This document shows positions 39,139-48,184 of a DNA stretch of 64,000 bases, in pieces; within the stretch, counting starts at the first letter, position 1, and every line of letters begins with the position of its first letter. Both the position numbers and the translations under genes were made by a program. This stretch comes from Planctomycetota bacterium. Its GTDB lineage: Bacteria; Planctomycetota; Planctomycetia; Planctomycetales; Planctomycetaceae. Below the pieces are notes generated by a model, which saw only the letters and a list, made by a program, of their open reading frames with translations, ran no database searches and was not told the origin of the DNA. The DNA is taken from positions 20,283 to 84,282 of the forward strand of contig JAFEBS010000009.1 in the NCBI GenBank assembly GCA_018242525.1. Direction: 5' to 3'.

Positions 39139-40321
39139 ACTTCTTCGGAGTCAGCTTGACGGTGACATTGTCGATCTCAAACGACAAATTGAGGGGCGTG
39201 AACAGCTTCTGGAAGAACTCATCCGCCGAAGCCCCTTCCAGTGTCAGATCGACGGTCTGGTCGAGATCGATTCCGGCACTCTTCAAGGCGGCGGCATCGT
39301 ACACGAAGACCACTTTGGATCGTTCCAGTTCCCGCATGACGCCCCGCACGGGTGCTCGCTTGAAATTCAAGGTGTACTTTCGCTGACGCAATGGTGCCAC
39401 GACCGGAGTGGCTGGTTTTCGAGTCGTGGGATTCAGCAACTGCACCACTTCTTCCTGTTCCTCCACCGTTCCCCGCACGACAAACTCGCCGCCGTCCAAC
39501 CGGGCATCCAGATCCGGAAGCTGTTCAGAGACGAGCTTTTGCATGTCGGCAGCCGTTCGTCCCTTAATGCGCGGACGCCGTTCGACGACGACCGTGTCCG
39601 GGATCGGGACCAGTTCGATCCCCTGACCTCCGTCCAGCCAGGCAAATGTCAGATTCCATTGAATCAAGACCAGCGACAAGGCCTCAGCAGCCGTGACGCC
39701 AGGCAGGGTGTTGCCCGCCCACAAATCGTGCGGCACACGTTCGGCGTGTCGAATCTCCAGGCGATTCTGGTCCGCGATCTGCTGCAGGATCTCGCTCGGG
39801 GTGTTTAGATCCTTCCACGTCACGGTCTGGCGTTTCGTCAGTTCCGCGCGACGCCGTTCCGTCACCGGTTGCGACTTGGATTGCAGTTCGGCGGTTCGCA
39901 GTTCGATCAACGTCCGCAGCGGCCGCACGGCTCCGGCGGGACCGACGTAAACGACGTTTTCGGGAATGCTCACCTGGGCCGCCACTTTTTCGGCGATCTC
40001 CTGCAGACCGTCCTGCAGCGAGCGATTGACAATCTCCAGCGGCATCCGGATCGTCGGATCGATGCGGCGATCCAGCAGGATGGCCACCCGGCGCTGGGAG
40101 GCCAGGGTGTACAGCAGTTCCCGCAACTCGACGTTGGCCCAGGTTCCGGAGGTGGCCTGATCGAGTTCCACGCGGAATTTCGGACCGGTCAGGTATTCCA
40201 CGGCAGGTCGCTCGCCCGCCTCGGCCAATGGGATCTGGCCGGCGTGACAGACGGCAAGAATCAGCCCGATAATTGTCACCATCGGAAAACCTGACTGATA
40301 GAATCGGCTTGTCTCAGGCAT
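39137..40321 (-). CDS. Exported STN/secretin-N-like protein, unknown function
   Basis: 394 residues. A hydrophobic leader (~15-30) is followed by alternating alpha/beta modules typical of secretin N-domains / STN folds: one near 55-110 (LRELLYTLASQRRVAILLDR), one near ~185-255 (EILQQIADQNRLEIRHAERV) and one at the C-terminus (~325-390; APVRGVMRELERSKVVFVYD, PLNLSFEIDN). No secretin channel domain is present, so it is not a complete pore. A start at 40321 gives a charged n-region; 40282 and 40354 are alternatives. It is divergent from the Hsp70 gene (91 bp). Its stop codon coincides with the edge of a repeat copy, so the C-terminus may have been altered. Confidence 0.68.
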   Translation of the reverse strand: MPETSRFYQSGFPMVTIIGLILAVCHAGQIPLAEAGERPAVEYLTGPKFRVELDQATSGTWANVELRELLYTLASQRRVAILLDRRIDPTIRMPLEIVNRSLQDGLQEIAEKVAAQVSIPENVVYVGPAGAVRPLRTLIELRTAELQSKSQPVTERRRAELTKRQTVTWKDLNTPSEILQQIADQNRLEIRHAERVPHDLWAGNTLPGVTAAEALSLVLIQWNLTFAWLDGGQGIELVPIPDTVVVERRPRIKGRTAADMQKLVSEQLPDLDARLDGGEFVVRGTVEEQEEVVQLLNPTTRKPATPVVAPLRQRKYTLNFKRAPVRGVMRELERSKVVFVYDAAALKSAGIDLDQTVDLTLEGASADEFFQKLFTPLNLSFEIDNVTVKLTPKK

Positions 40322-40412
40322 CTCGTGGAATTGGAATGGTTCCGATGCTACCATTCAGAAGCTGTCAGTGTCCAATTCCCGTCTCCCCGCGCCCCACGAA
40401 AGCTGCCAGAAC

Positions 40413-42647
40413 ATGCTTCCGACACACGCCGTCGGCATCGACTTGGGAACGACGTACTCCTGTATCGCCTATCTGAATGAGCATGGCGAACCGATCACGA
40501 TCCCCAACAAGGATGGGGAACTGTCCACGCCATCGGTGGTCCTGTTTGAAGACGATCATGTGGTGGTTGGCACGGAAGCGATGCGCAACTCGATCCGCCA
40601 CCCCGACCGCGTCGTCGTCCACGCCAAGCGTTACATGAACAACCCCGGTCACCGGTGGAAAATCGCGGGCAAAAGTTATTCGCCGGTCGATATCAGCACG
40701 CTGATCCTGAAGTCGATGCTGGACAGTGCCCGTGAGAAGATCGGGGCCATCGATCGGGCCGTGATCACGGTCCCCGCGCAGTTCAGCGATGTGCAGCGTC
40801 AGGCGACCGCCGAAGCGGGTCGACGGGCGGGCCTGAAGCAAGTCGACATCATCAACGAACCCGTGGCTGCGGCGTTGTGCTTTGTGCTGGGGACCGAAGG
40901 GATCTGGTTCACCGAACTGGCGACCGCCCAGACCATCATGGTCGTCGACCTGGGGGGCGGTACCTTCGACCTGTCGCTGGTCCGCTACCAGAAGAACGAA
41001 GTCCGCGTCATCGCCAGCGGCGGTGACCTGCAACTGGGGGGCCTGGACTGGAACCGGGCCCTGGAAGTGGCCATCGGCAAGCAGTTTCAGAAGGAATTCG
41101 GAGTCGATCCGATGCGGGATCGGGAAAGTGCCCAGGCCCTGGCGCTGGAAGCCGAACAGACCAAGCGCAGCCTGTCCGTCCGTCCCAAGGCCGCTCTGAC
41201 CTGTGCCGCGGGCGGACAACGCAAGACGTACCAGGTCGAACTCGAACAGTTCGAACGGCTGACGCACGACCTGGTCGAACGGATGGAAGGCCTGACGCTG
41301 GATCTGCTCAAAGAAAACAGCATGGGCTGGGCCAAGGTCGACGTGGTCCTGACCACCGGCGGTTCCTCGCGCATGCCGATGGTTCGATCGCTGTTCAAGA
41401 AACTCAGCGGCCGCACCCTGAATACGTCGCTGTCGCCGGATCAGTCGATCGCGCATGGAGCCACGTACTATGCCGGGATGCTGCTGACCAACAGCGCATT
41501 CGCCAAGTCGATCATGAACCCCACGGCCGCCGCCCGGCTGGCTCAGTTCAAGCAGCAAAGCGCCACCGCCCGTTCGCTGGGTCTATTGATTCGCGATGCC
41601 GAAACACAGACCCGAGTCCCCCACTACATCCTGCCGGCCAACACGCCGCTGCCGGTTGAAGTGTCGCAAATCTACGGGACCGTGTCGGACAATCAGCGAC
41701 GGGTTCACCTGAGAATTGTGGAAAGCGGAACAGCCGCGGATTCGCAGTTTGTCGAACTGGGAACCTGCCAGATCGAGCCGCTGCCCGAGAACCTGCCCGA
41801 AGGGACCGAGATCGAAGTCACGATTTCGTACGATGAACAGGCCCGTGTGCATGTGAATGCCAAGGTCTTGAAGACCGGTCAGGTTGCCCACACCGAAATC
41901 GTTCGTCCGGAAAACCTGGTCGTCAAAGCCCTGAGCGAGGGTGCAGCCGACGAACCGGACGAAAAAGGCACCGAAGTCGCCGTCAAGTCGACTCCGGCGG
42001 TGAAAGCCGCTCCCGCTGCTCAAACGCCACCCAGGCCGTCGACGTCGGCGGTTCCCTCGGCCAAAGCCACCCCCGGCCTGCCGCCATCCGGTTCCGTTTC
42101 GAAGATCTCCGCCGAGTCGCCGGCCAGGCTGAAGTCTTCAACCCCGGCACCACTGGGACCCAAGGCGGTTCCCGCCCCGAAGCCGGTCCCCGGAGCCCGG
42201 CGACCCGGTTCGCCACTGGACAGTTCAGATCAGCCGGTTCCCCTGTGCAACAAATGCGGCGAGCCCCTGGATTCCCGGGGCGTTTGCCCCAGCTGCAAAT
42301 CCAGCGGGCCGGTCAAACCCGCATCGAAGGGACCGGCCCCCAAGCCGACGGCGAGTCAATTCGCGGGGCGTTCGACCCTGATGAAATCGGGATCGATCCC
42401 GGTTCCCCCCCTGCCCGACGATGACGAAATCATCGAATTGGGTTCCAAACCCGCGCCCCCCGCCAAAAGACCCGTTCCCGCCCCGCCGGGCTCGGGTGCT
42501 CCCAAACCGAAGGTGAAGGCACCGCCGCTGCCGCCGAATGCCGGAGGCCCCAAGCCCGGCGGACCCAAACCGGGAACTGTCAACAAGAAACCCCGCAATC
42601 CCCAGGAGATCGGCGAGGACGAGTTCTGGGACATCGTCGACGAATAA
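40413..42647 (+). CDS. Hsp70/DnaK-like chaperone with Pro-rich tail and zinc ribbon
   Basis: 744 residues. Actin-like ATPase domain (~1-385) with the phosphate loop GIDLGTTYSC, NEPVAAALC, DLGGGTFDLSLV and TTGGSSRMP; then a reduced substrate-binding region (~390-510). Instead of the DnaK helical lid it has a low-complexity Pro/Ala/Lys-rich tail (~515-744) carrying a four-cysteine ribbon C612-x2-C615-x9-C625-x2-C628. This is not housekeeping DnaK; the substrate and co-chaperones are unknown. ATG 40413 is chosen; a GTG at 40368 is possible. The ECF sigma/anti-sigma pair lies 159 bp downstream on the same strand. Confidence 0.85.
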   Translation: MLPTHAVGIDLGTTYSCIAYLNEHGEPITIPNKDGELSTPSVVLFEDDHVVVGTEAMRNSIRHPDRVVVHAKRYMNNPGHRWKIAGKSYSPVDISTLILKSMLDSAREKIGAIDRAVITVPAQFSDVQRQATAEAGRRAGLKQVDIINEPVAAALCFVLGTEGIWFTELATAQTIMVVDLGGGTFDLSLVRYQKNEVRVIASGGDLQLGGLDWNRALEVAIGKQFQKEFGVDPMRDRESAQALALEAEQTKRSLSVRPKAALTCAAGGQRKTYQVELEQFERLTHDLVERMEGLTLDLLKENSMGWAKVDVVLTTGGSSRMPMVRSLFKKLSGRTLNTSLSPDQSIAHGATYYAGMLLTNSAFAKSIMNPTAAARLAQFKQQSATARSLGLLIRDAETQTRVPHYILPANTPLPVEVSQIYGTVSDNQRRVHLRIVESGTAADSQFVELGTCQIEPLPENLPEGTEIEVTISYDEQARVHVNAKVLKTGQVAHTEIVRPENLVVKALSEGAADEPDEKGTEVAVKSTPAVKAAPAAQTPPRPSTSAVPSAKATPGLPPSGSVSKISAESPARLKSSTPAPLGPKAVPAPKPVPGARRPGSPLDSSDQPVPLCNKCGEPLDSRGVCPSCKSSGPVKPASKGPAPKPTASQFAGRSTLMKSGSIPVPPLPDDDEIIELGSKPAPPAKRPVPAPPGSGAPKPKVKAPPLPPNAGGPKPGGPKPGTVNKKPRNPQEIGEDEFWDIVDE

Positions 42648-42806
42648 CCGTCAAAAAAACGGCGATTTCCCGGGTTTCCATTTCCCGGGGACCCCATTTT
42701 CCCCTGACTTTTGATTTCTCGCCCATTTTTCAGGAATTCACCCGCAATCCTCATCGTCTGGGAATAAACCCCCAGTCAGCCGAATCTACCTTCGTGAGAG
42801 GTCGCC

Positions 42807-43358
42807 ATGGCGGACGGAAAGCGCCTTCCAACAACGAACGAACTGATCGAGCAGCATTCCGCGTTGCTCTATCGGTATGCGTATCGACTGACGGGAGATG
42901 CGAACGACGCGGAGGATCTGGTGCAGCAGACATTTCTGCTGGCTCACCAGCGAAGTCACCAGTTGCGTGATGCTGCCGCAGCACGCGGCTGGCTGATTTC
43001 CATCGTTCGCAACGTGTTCCTGAAGTCATTACGACATCGACATCGCGGTCGATCGCTTGAGGAAATCGAGGAACCGCAGGTCGAAGTCGCTCTGGACGCA
43101 CCGATTCATGTCGAGCGATTGCAGCGGGCATTGCTGGACCTGGCCGAAGAATTCCGTTCACCACTGGTCTTGTATTACTTCGAAGAGTTCAGCTATCAGG
43201 AGATTGCCAATCACATGGGTGTTCCGATTGGAACGGTCATGAGCCGGCTGTCCCGCGGTAAGGCGTACTTGAAGAAGCAATTGACGGACGAACCCGACAG
43301 GCTGCCCGCAGCGCGGCCTGACGATGCTCGTCCCCGGGAAATGGCGTTGTATCACTGA
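42807..43358 (+). CDS. ECF-type RNA polymerase sigma factor
   Basis: 183 residues. Region 2 motifs LLYRYAYRLTGDANDAEDLVQ and RGWLISIVRNVFLKSLR; region 4 with LAEEFRSPLVLYYFEEFSYQ and the HTH plus GTVMSRLSRGKAYLKKQL. This is the RpoE-like arrangement. GAGAGG lies 5 nt before the ATG. The next gene, starting 11 bp after the stop, carries a zinc anti-sigma motif, so the two form a sigma/anti-sigma operon. It may respond to envelope stress, but the signal is unknown. Confidence 0.92.
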   Translation: MADGKRLPTTNELIEQHSALLYRYAYRLTGDANDAEDLVQQTFLLAHQRSHQLRDAAAARGWLISIVRNVFLKSLRHRHRGRSLEEIEEPQVEVALDAPIHVERLQRALLDLAEEFRSPLVLYYFEEFSYQEIANHMGVPIGTVMSRLSRGKAYLKKQLTDEPDRLPAARPDDARPREMALYH

Positions 43359-43369
43359 CGGGGGTTGCC

Positions 43370-44137
43370 ATGGATTGCCGCACGGCACAGGCACAATTCG
43401 ATTTCGCGACACGCAGCCTGGATGCTGCCAGCGCCCCCGATGCGCAAGCCGCCCTGCGTCACGCGTCCGACTGCCCCGACTGCCACAGGATCCTGGAATC
43501 CCGGCAGCAGTTCGACCGCACAGTCGCCAGCAGCATGATCGATGTGCCGCTGCCCCAGGGGTTGAACGAACGGTTGCTGGCCGCCGTGGGAACCACTCCG
43601 GCCCCAGCGCCCGTGGCGTCGCCATCGCCCCGCCGCCATTCACGACGCTGGCTGGCCGCAGGAGTCATCGCGACACTGGTGCCGCTGCTGCTGTTCGTGT
43701 TCACTCCGCGTCCACACATCCTGACAAACGCGGACATTCGCGAACTGGCAGCCAACCTGAGCAGCCTGTCCGTGGACTCGCAACAGGTCGCCTTCATCCC
43801 CCCCTCGGGCTGGCGTTCGCAGCGTTCGATTCAACTGGTTCAGCCAGCGCGACTGGCGAACGTGAACGGAGCGACCGTCCCGGTTCTCGGCTTCGAGCTG
43901 AGTACCGACCGCCGGGCCCCCAGGTCGACCGGCTTTTTGATTCGCCTGACGCCATCGCAATGGCACTCCACGCTGGAAGCGACCTCGATGATCTCGGCAA
44001 CGGTCCAGTACGAATCCTTCGGCACCTGGGTCGTCTGGCGTGAAGGCGACACGGTCTTCGTCTGCGTCCTGAACGACAACGCCCACGTCATGCGCCGCCT
44101 GCAGGAACTGATCGCCGGCAATCGCGGCTTGACCTGA
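43370..44137 (+). CDS. ZAS-type membrane anti-sigma factor
   Basis: 255 residues. The N-terminal zinc anti-sigma motif H31-x3-C35-x2-C38 (HASDCPDC) sits before a single transmembrane helix (~92-108), and the rest is extracytoplasmic. In this family the ZAS domain holds the ECF sigma factor at the membrane until a signal frees it. The extracytoplasmic part shows no recognisable sensor fold. It is translationally close to the sigma gene, and the GGGG just upstream of the ATG could act as the ribosome site. Confidence 0.85.
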   Translation: MDCRTAQAQFDFATRSLDAASAPDAQAALRHASDCPDCHRILESRQQFDRTVASSMIDVPLPQGLNERLLAAVGTTPAPAPVASPSPRRHSRRWLAAGVIATLVPLLLFVFTPRPHILTNADIRELAANLSSLSVDSQQVAFIPPSGWRSQRSIQLVQPARLANVNGATVPVLGFELSTDRRAPRSTGFLIRLTPSQWHSTLEATSMISATVQYESFGTWVVWREGDTVFVCVLNDNAHVMRRLQELIAGNRGLT

Positions 44138-44169
44138 ACAACGCTGTGCGTCATTTCCGCGCCGTGCCC

Positions 44170-45879
44170 TTAACCCTCAACGGACCCCAGTTCTATCGCT
44201 TCACGCATGCGGTAGCGTCTCAGTTTTGAATGGTCCCCTTCCGAGTCGAGGATCCGGCGGACAAATTCATCAAAGCCTCGAGCCACAATCGGAAGCTCAC
44301 CGCCAATTTCGGCATGGGGACCTCCCAGCACGACCCATTTCCCATACTTGTATTGCCGAAGTCGAATCGGGTAACAGGCGATCATGGCAAAAGTGCCGTC
44401 CGCCATCGTGCAGAACCGCACCCACTCCGTGCTTCCCGGGAGCGGATGGTCTGCGGGGCGGATTTCCGCGGTCCCCAGGACGGGAAGTTCGTTGACCGCA
44501 TCGCACTCACGCAGAGCATGAAACCGAACCGAATGCGGACCGGGAAAGATCTCGACCCCATCGCAAAAGCGATAGAAATCCACCAGTTCGACGGGAAAGG
44601 AACCGCTGAATTCGATCGGCCCCGCGGGCCGCCTTGTCAGGATCTCACGGCGACTCAGGTTCAGTTCGCCGTATTCCAGGATCCATCGCTTGCGATCCCC
44701 CCACAGAAACGACTGAAAGGCCTCGTTTCCCGCCGACGGCGCAGGGTTGAATTCTTCCAATTCCTGGTAGATCCGATGCCGGATTCCGCAGCGGCGAACG
44801 GCCCACCCGAGCTTCGGCCGCAGCGCTCCGGTCTCTTCATTTTGAGTGACTCCGAGGAATCCTCCCAGTAGTTCAAACGTCCCGGCCCTCGCCGGCTGAC
44901 CGTCGGCCCCCACGATGTCATGGTGAATCGGAACAACCGAGATGCCTGAGGGAAGTGAGCTTGCCGTCGTCATCGCGTCAGGGTCACTCAACAGTCTGTT
45001 CCGTACGTTGTATACGCCCATCTCCCCTTTGGTATACGGAACGAATTTGACCATCCAGCCGTTAATGTTCGTCTCACCATAAGCGTCTTGTCGTTTGTGG
45101 ATATTCCGCCAGAAATCGAGATTCACCGCACCACCCGAGGCCAGATGAAACTCATCCAGGATCGGGTCCAGGGCTTCGTGCCACCAGTTCAGGCCGACAT
45201 CATTCAGCACCTGAGCCCGGTCGCGAAGAGTTTGCCAGTCGTCCGTAGATCCCTCCAGCGTGATTTCCGGAATCCCACAGATACATCGCATCACGAACTC
45301 ATAATAGGGTTCGAGCACGTCCATCACCGCGATCTGGCAGGCGATCCGCTCCAGCGATCCCGTGGTCGAAAACTCACACTCAAACCGATCGTAGCGTTCA
45401 CCCAGTTCGTTTCGCAGGCAGAGAGAAAACTGGGAGACAATGTCGCTCCAGGGATTTTCAGGACTTCCTGCGACCAGCGGTTCGACACGTTCGATTTCAA
45501 CTTTCTTCCGGCCCTGATGCGGCACAAACGTGTCGCGCGAGGCCTCGGGATCAACATGGACATGCTGCGCGATCCCCTGCAGGATCGCCAGCCACAGCAT
45601 ATCGGGTGACAGCACCAGCGACCTGTGCTCACTGAACGCCTGATGAGTGGCTGCAATCAACGGATGACTGACCACTCCGGTGATGACACTGGTCGTGTAA
45701 TCACAACACGATTCCAGTCTGGTGTCGTTCCGACGGCCGTGATTTCCCAGGAGCAACGAAATTGCCCCGGGCAGTTTCGTCGTTGGCAACAACGTCGATG
45801 CCGGTTCAACACTGTGGACGCGAAACGTGGTCGAGTGACCACACTTTCCCGTCGAATGGGACGCGGGCAGGTTCAACAC
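44170..45879 (-). CDS. DUF4419 domain protein with C-terminal SUKH (SMI1/KNR4)-like region
   Basis: 569 residues. Residues ~25-350 match the DUF4419 pattern (SLVLSPDMLWLAILQGIAQH, FSLCLRNELG, INGWMVKFVPY, and a late LGGFLGVTQ). The C-terminal ~170 residues (ELVDFYRFCDGVEIFP and GTFAMIACYPIRLRQYKYG onward) look like a SUKH/SMI1-KNR4 domain, a superfamily frequent among immunity proteins of toxin systems; this second call is tentative. Cytoplasmic, no signal peptide. GTG start at 45879 with AAGGAG 5 nt upstream (45885-45890). The function of DUF4419 is unknown. Confidence 0.75.
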   Translation of the reverse strand: MLNLPASHSTGKCGHSTTFRVHSVEPASTLLPTTKLPGAISLLLGNHGRRNDTRLESCCDYTTSVITGVVSHPLIAATHQAFSEHRSLVLSPDMLWLAILQGIAQHVHVDPEASRDTFVPHQGRKKVEIERVEPLVAGSPENPWSDIVSQFSLCLRNELGERYDRFECEFSTTGSLERIACQIAVMDVLEPYYEFVMRCICGIPEITLEGSTDDWQTLRDRAQVLNDVGLNWWHEALDPILDEFHLASGGAVNLDFWRNIHKRQDAYGETNINGWMVKFVPYTKGEMGVYNVRNRLLSDPDAMTTASSLPSGISVVPIHHDIVGADGQPARAGTFELLGGFLGVTQNEETGALRPKLGWAVRRCGIRHRIYQELEEFNPAPSAGNEAFQSFLWGDRKRWILEYGELNLSRREILTRRPAGPIEFSGSFPVELVDFYRFCDGVEIFPGPHSVRFHALRECDAVNELPVLGTAEIRPADHPLPGSTEWVRFCTMADGTFAMIACYPIRLRQYKYGKWVVLGGPHAEIGGELPIVARGFDEFVRRILDSEGDHSKLRRYRMREAIELGSVEG

Positions 45880-45884
45880 GGAAA

Positions 45885-45890
45885 CTCCTT
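45885..45890 (-). promoter_or_regulatory. Shine-Dalgarno AAGGAG supporting the GTG start of the DUF4419 gene
   Basis: Minus strand AAGGAG, 5-nt spacer, then GTG-TTG. No ATG is available near the beginning of the conserved domain. Confidence 0.7.
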
Positions 45891-45929
45891 ACGAATTCAT
45901 CACACGAGGAGTAGACGTGGATACTTCTG

Positions 45930-45953
45930 GTTCCCAAGCTGAAGCTTGGGAAC
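45930..45953. repeat. Short palindrome GTTCCCAAGC / GCTTGGGAAC
   Basis: 10-bp arms (45930-45939, 45944-45953) with loop TGAA. Same core as the element at 31166-31193. It sits upstream of the DUF4419 gene. Confidence 0.7.
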
Positions 45954-46071
45954 GAGGAACCACCCGAATTATCAACCGCGAATGACTCGAATTTCCACAA
46001 ATCAGAATACCAGAACCAGAGGAGTCTCGCGCGGGCCGCACGTGTGGACATGGCTACTTCGGCGTCCATCG

Positions 46072-46365
46072 CTATCGCTCGACGATCCAAAACGCCATTG
46101 CGCCAATCCCGCCAGCGACAAACCCGATGACTGCCGCCGATACAATCATGGGTACGACATCATCAGGGTGGGTATACTTTGAGATGCAGTAGACATCCAC
46201 AACACACGAGCCGACGGTCAGCAGCGGACCAGAAATAAATGCGATCGCAGGAAGCCAGAGGCGACGAACAACCGTGCTGGAGGGCGATTTCATCGACCGC
46301 ACCAGTGCCGAGCCAGCCAATGCGACAAAGATCCCCGCCGCCAGATTGCCGCGCATATCAAACAT
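46072..46365 (-). CDS. Small three-helix membrane protein, unknown function
   Basis: 97 residues with hydrophobic stretches at ~8-22, ~36-58 and ~70-95 (IVSAAVIGFVAGGIGAMAFW). GAGG lies 7 nt before the ATG at 46365, which supports translation. Between the DUF4419 gene (downstream on the same strand, 192 bp gap) and the HNH nuclease gene (divergent). I do not recognise the family; a DUF-type membrane protein is all that can be said. Confidence 0.6.
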   Translation of the reverse strand: MFDMRGNLAAGIFVALAGSALVRSMKSPSSTVVRRLWLPAIAFISGPLLTVGSCVVDVYCISKYTHPDDVVPMIVSAAVIGFVAGGIGAMAFWIVER

Positions 46366-46601
46366 CTGGACACCTCAACCCTCTTCCCAACCCATGCCCA
46401 AACTTCCAGGACACGACCGCCTTTCGGATGCCACCGAACGCAGTGAATCTGAACGATCCATAAGTTGGAACACGACATCAAGCGTATCCATTCGGAAGCC
46501 AAACGACAACAGGCCTGTGAGCCGGTGATGGTCGAGTGAAGCTCGGGACATTCAATCGCCGATCTGATATCCTCGGTCATCTCCTTCTTTGCGGGAACAT
46601 C

Positions 46602-47372
46602 ATGGCACGGCGAGATTGGACACGTGACGAATTGTTGCTGGTGATGAACCTGTATTGCCAGATCACGTTCGGGCGAATGCACAAAGGAAATCCACTCGTC
46701 AAGCAGCTCGCCGCGGCAATCGGCCGAACCCCGTCAAGCGTGGCGATGAAGCTCGTCAACTTGGCCTCATTGGATCCCGCCCATCAAAAACGGGGCGTCA
46801 AAGGATTGTCGGGCGCTTCCAATGCGGACCGCCAGATTTGGAGTGAGTTCCATGAGGATTGGGAGCGACTCGCCATCGAAAGCGAAGAACTCAGAATTGA
46901 ACGTGGTTTGCCAATCGATGCGGCCAAAGATCCTGAGGATCAAGCCGACACGAATGCCTTCGGCGGTCCCACTGAATCGTCGCGAATCGTCAAAGTGCGC
47001 CTGGCCCAGCGATTCTTCCGCAAGACTGTAATGGCCAGCTACGCCCAAAAGTGTTGCATCACGGAGATCAGCCATCCGGCATTCTTGATTGCAAGCCATA
47101 TCCTGCCCTGGAGCGAGTATCCAGAACATCGCACAGATCCCCGTAACGGCCTCTGCCTTTCGCGCCTACACGATGCCGCGTTCGACAGACACCTGATCAC
47201 GTTTGACGAGGATTTTCGACTAGTAATATCACGCGAACTGCGTTCCGCACTGTCGAATCAGGTCCTGAACGATTCCTTTGCTCGATTCGAGGGAAAGGCT
47301 TTGCGACTTCCGCGAAAGTTCGGCCCCTCGCAGGAGTTTCTGATTGCCCATCGGTCCGAGTTTGTCGCCTGA
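46602..47372 (+). CDS. HNH endonuclease (HNH_2 family)
   Basis: 256 residues. The N-terminal ~1-110 holds a helical DNA-binding-like part (WTRDELLLVMNLYCQITFG, GRTPSSVAMKLVNLASLDP) that accompanies many HNH nucleases. The nuclease core is C151/C152, H166 in IASHILPW, N182 in DPRNGLCLS, H190 and H197, so catalytic residues look intact. Family members occur as stand-alone or defence-associated nucleases. No methyltransferase is adjacent, so a modification-dependent or orphan enzyme is possible. Start 46602 begins at the conserved region; the frame opens at 46536. Flanked on the right by a repeat-rich intergenic region. Confidence 0.85.
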   Translation: MARRDWTRDELLLVMNLYCQITFGRMHKGNPLVKQLAAAIGRTPSSVAMKLVNLASLDPAHQKRGVKGLSGASNADRQIWSEFHEDWERLAIESEELRIERGLPIDAAKDPEDQADTNAFGGPTESSRIVKVRLAQRFFRKTVMASYAQKCCITEISHPAFLIASHILPWSEYPEHRTDPRNGLCLSRLHDAAFDRHLITFDEDFRLVISRELRSALSNQVLNDSFARFEGKALRLPRKFGPSQEFLIAHRSEFVA

Positions 47373-47501
47373 ATGTTCTCGCAATTCAGGGTCGGTAGGC
47401 CACTTTCATCACGTGAGGATCCCGTTGCACGCAAGTTTTGGCGTGCGTCCAACGGGAGCGGCGGTACCTGGTTTTGAGCAGGAGCTCGAATTGAGTTGAG
47501 G

Positions 47502-47579
47502 ACACTGCCTTCATGAGGCGAAGACCTCGCGGGGATCTGCGCGGCATGTCTCGGTCCCTTGCTCGTGCGTCGGGCTACT
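47502..47579. repeat. 78-bp repeat copy A
   Basis: About 80% identical by eye to 47964-48041, in the same orientation (shared CATGAGGCGAAG, CTCGGTCCC, GGCTACT/AGCTACT). Together the two copies flank the inverted repeat at 47802-47886. No gene lies in 47373-48184. Confidence 0.75.
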
Positions 47580-47801
47580 TTGTCGAGGCTTCAGAACGCT
47601 CGCCAGACGCGCGAGTTTTGAAGTTGCGCTGTTTTTCTTGCGACTTCACACGACCAGATCACTTGCCAGCAATGAACGTGAATTCTATCCGTGTCTTCCG
47701 CGTTTTCCGTGTCCAATTGCTGATGCAGAAAGTCCTGCCAAGTCCGACAGGAAACTCCAACGCTTCTTTGCGGCAAGCAAAGACATCGAATGCAGGATTT
47801 G

Positions 47802-47886
47802 CACCACGAAGGGCACGAAGGTCCACGAAGGAATACAAAGAGATCTTCCTTTCTTCCCTTCGTGGACCTTCGTGTCCTTCGTGGTG
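47802..47886. repeat. Inverted repeat with 30-bp arms
   Basis: Arms 47802-47831 and 47857-47886 match in 29 of 30 bases; each arm is itself built of CACGAAGG-like units. Loop 25 bp. Intergenic palindrome between the two 78-bp repeat copies. Confidence 0.85.
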
Positions 47887-47963
47887 AATCTCCTCCGCAT
47901 GTGGTGAATCTCTACCTCTCAACAGCCGAGCTCGTTTTCGGAGCTCAACTTCAAAACGCGCGA

Positions 47964-48041
47964 GCACTGCCCTCATGAGGCGAAGCCCTCGCTGCGATCC
48001 GCGCGTGATGCCTCGGTCCCTCGCTCGCGCGTCGAGCTACT
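47964..48041. repeat. 78-bp repeat copy B
   Basis: Second copy of the repeat at 47502-47579. A segment just before it (CAACTTCAAAACGCGCG, 47946-47962) is also the near complement of 47609-47627 beside copy A. Confidence 0.75.
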
Positions 48042-48116
48042 GTGCCAAGGCGCTGGGTTTATCCGTGTGAAATCCGTGCCAATCCGTGGCGAAGACTCCG
48101 CCGGTGGAAATGCAGA

Positions 48117-48143
48117 CAGGCCCCTGATGTTGTCAGGGGCCTG
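48117..48143 (-). terminator. Hairpin after rho, probable transcription terminator
   Basis: CAGGCCCCTGA (48117-48127) and TCAGGGGCCTG (48133-48143) form a perfect 11-bp stem with a 5-nt loop, 41 bp after the rho stop codon. On the minus strand only a weak T-rich tail follows (CATTTCC), so efficiency is uncertain. Confidence 0.6.
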
Positions 48144-48184
48144 CCTGGGGAATCTCAACGAATACCGAATACCGACCAACTCGC

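Noticed and set aside
45806..46090. 94-residue minus-strand ORF spanning the start of the DUF4419 gene
   Set aside because: Overlaps the well-supported GTG start and SD of that gene; composition not protein-like.
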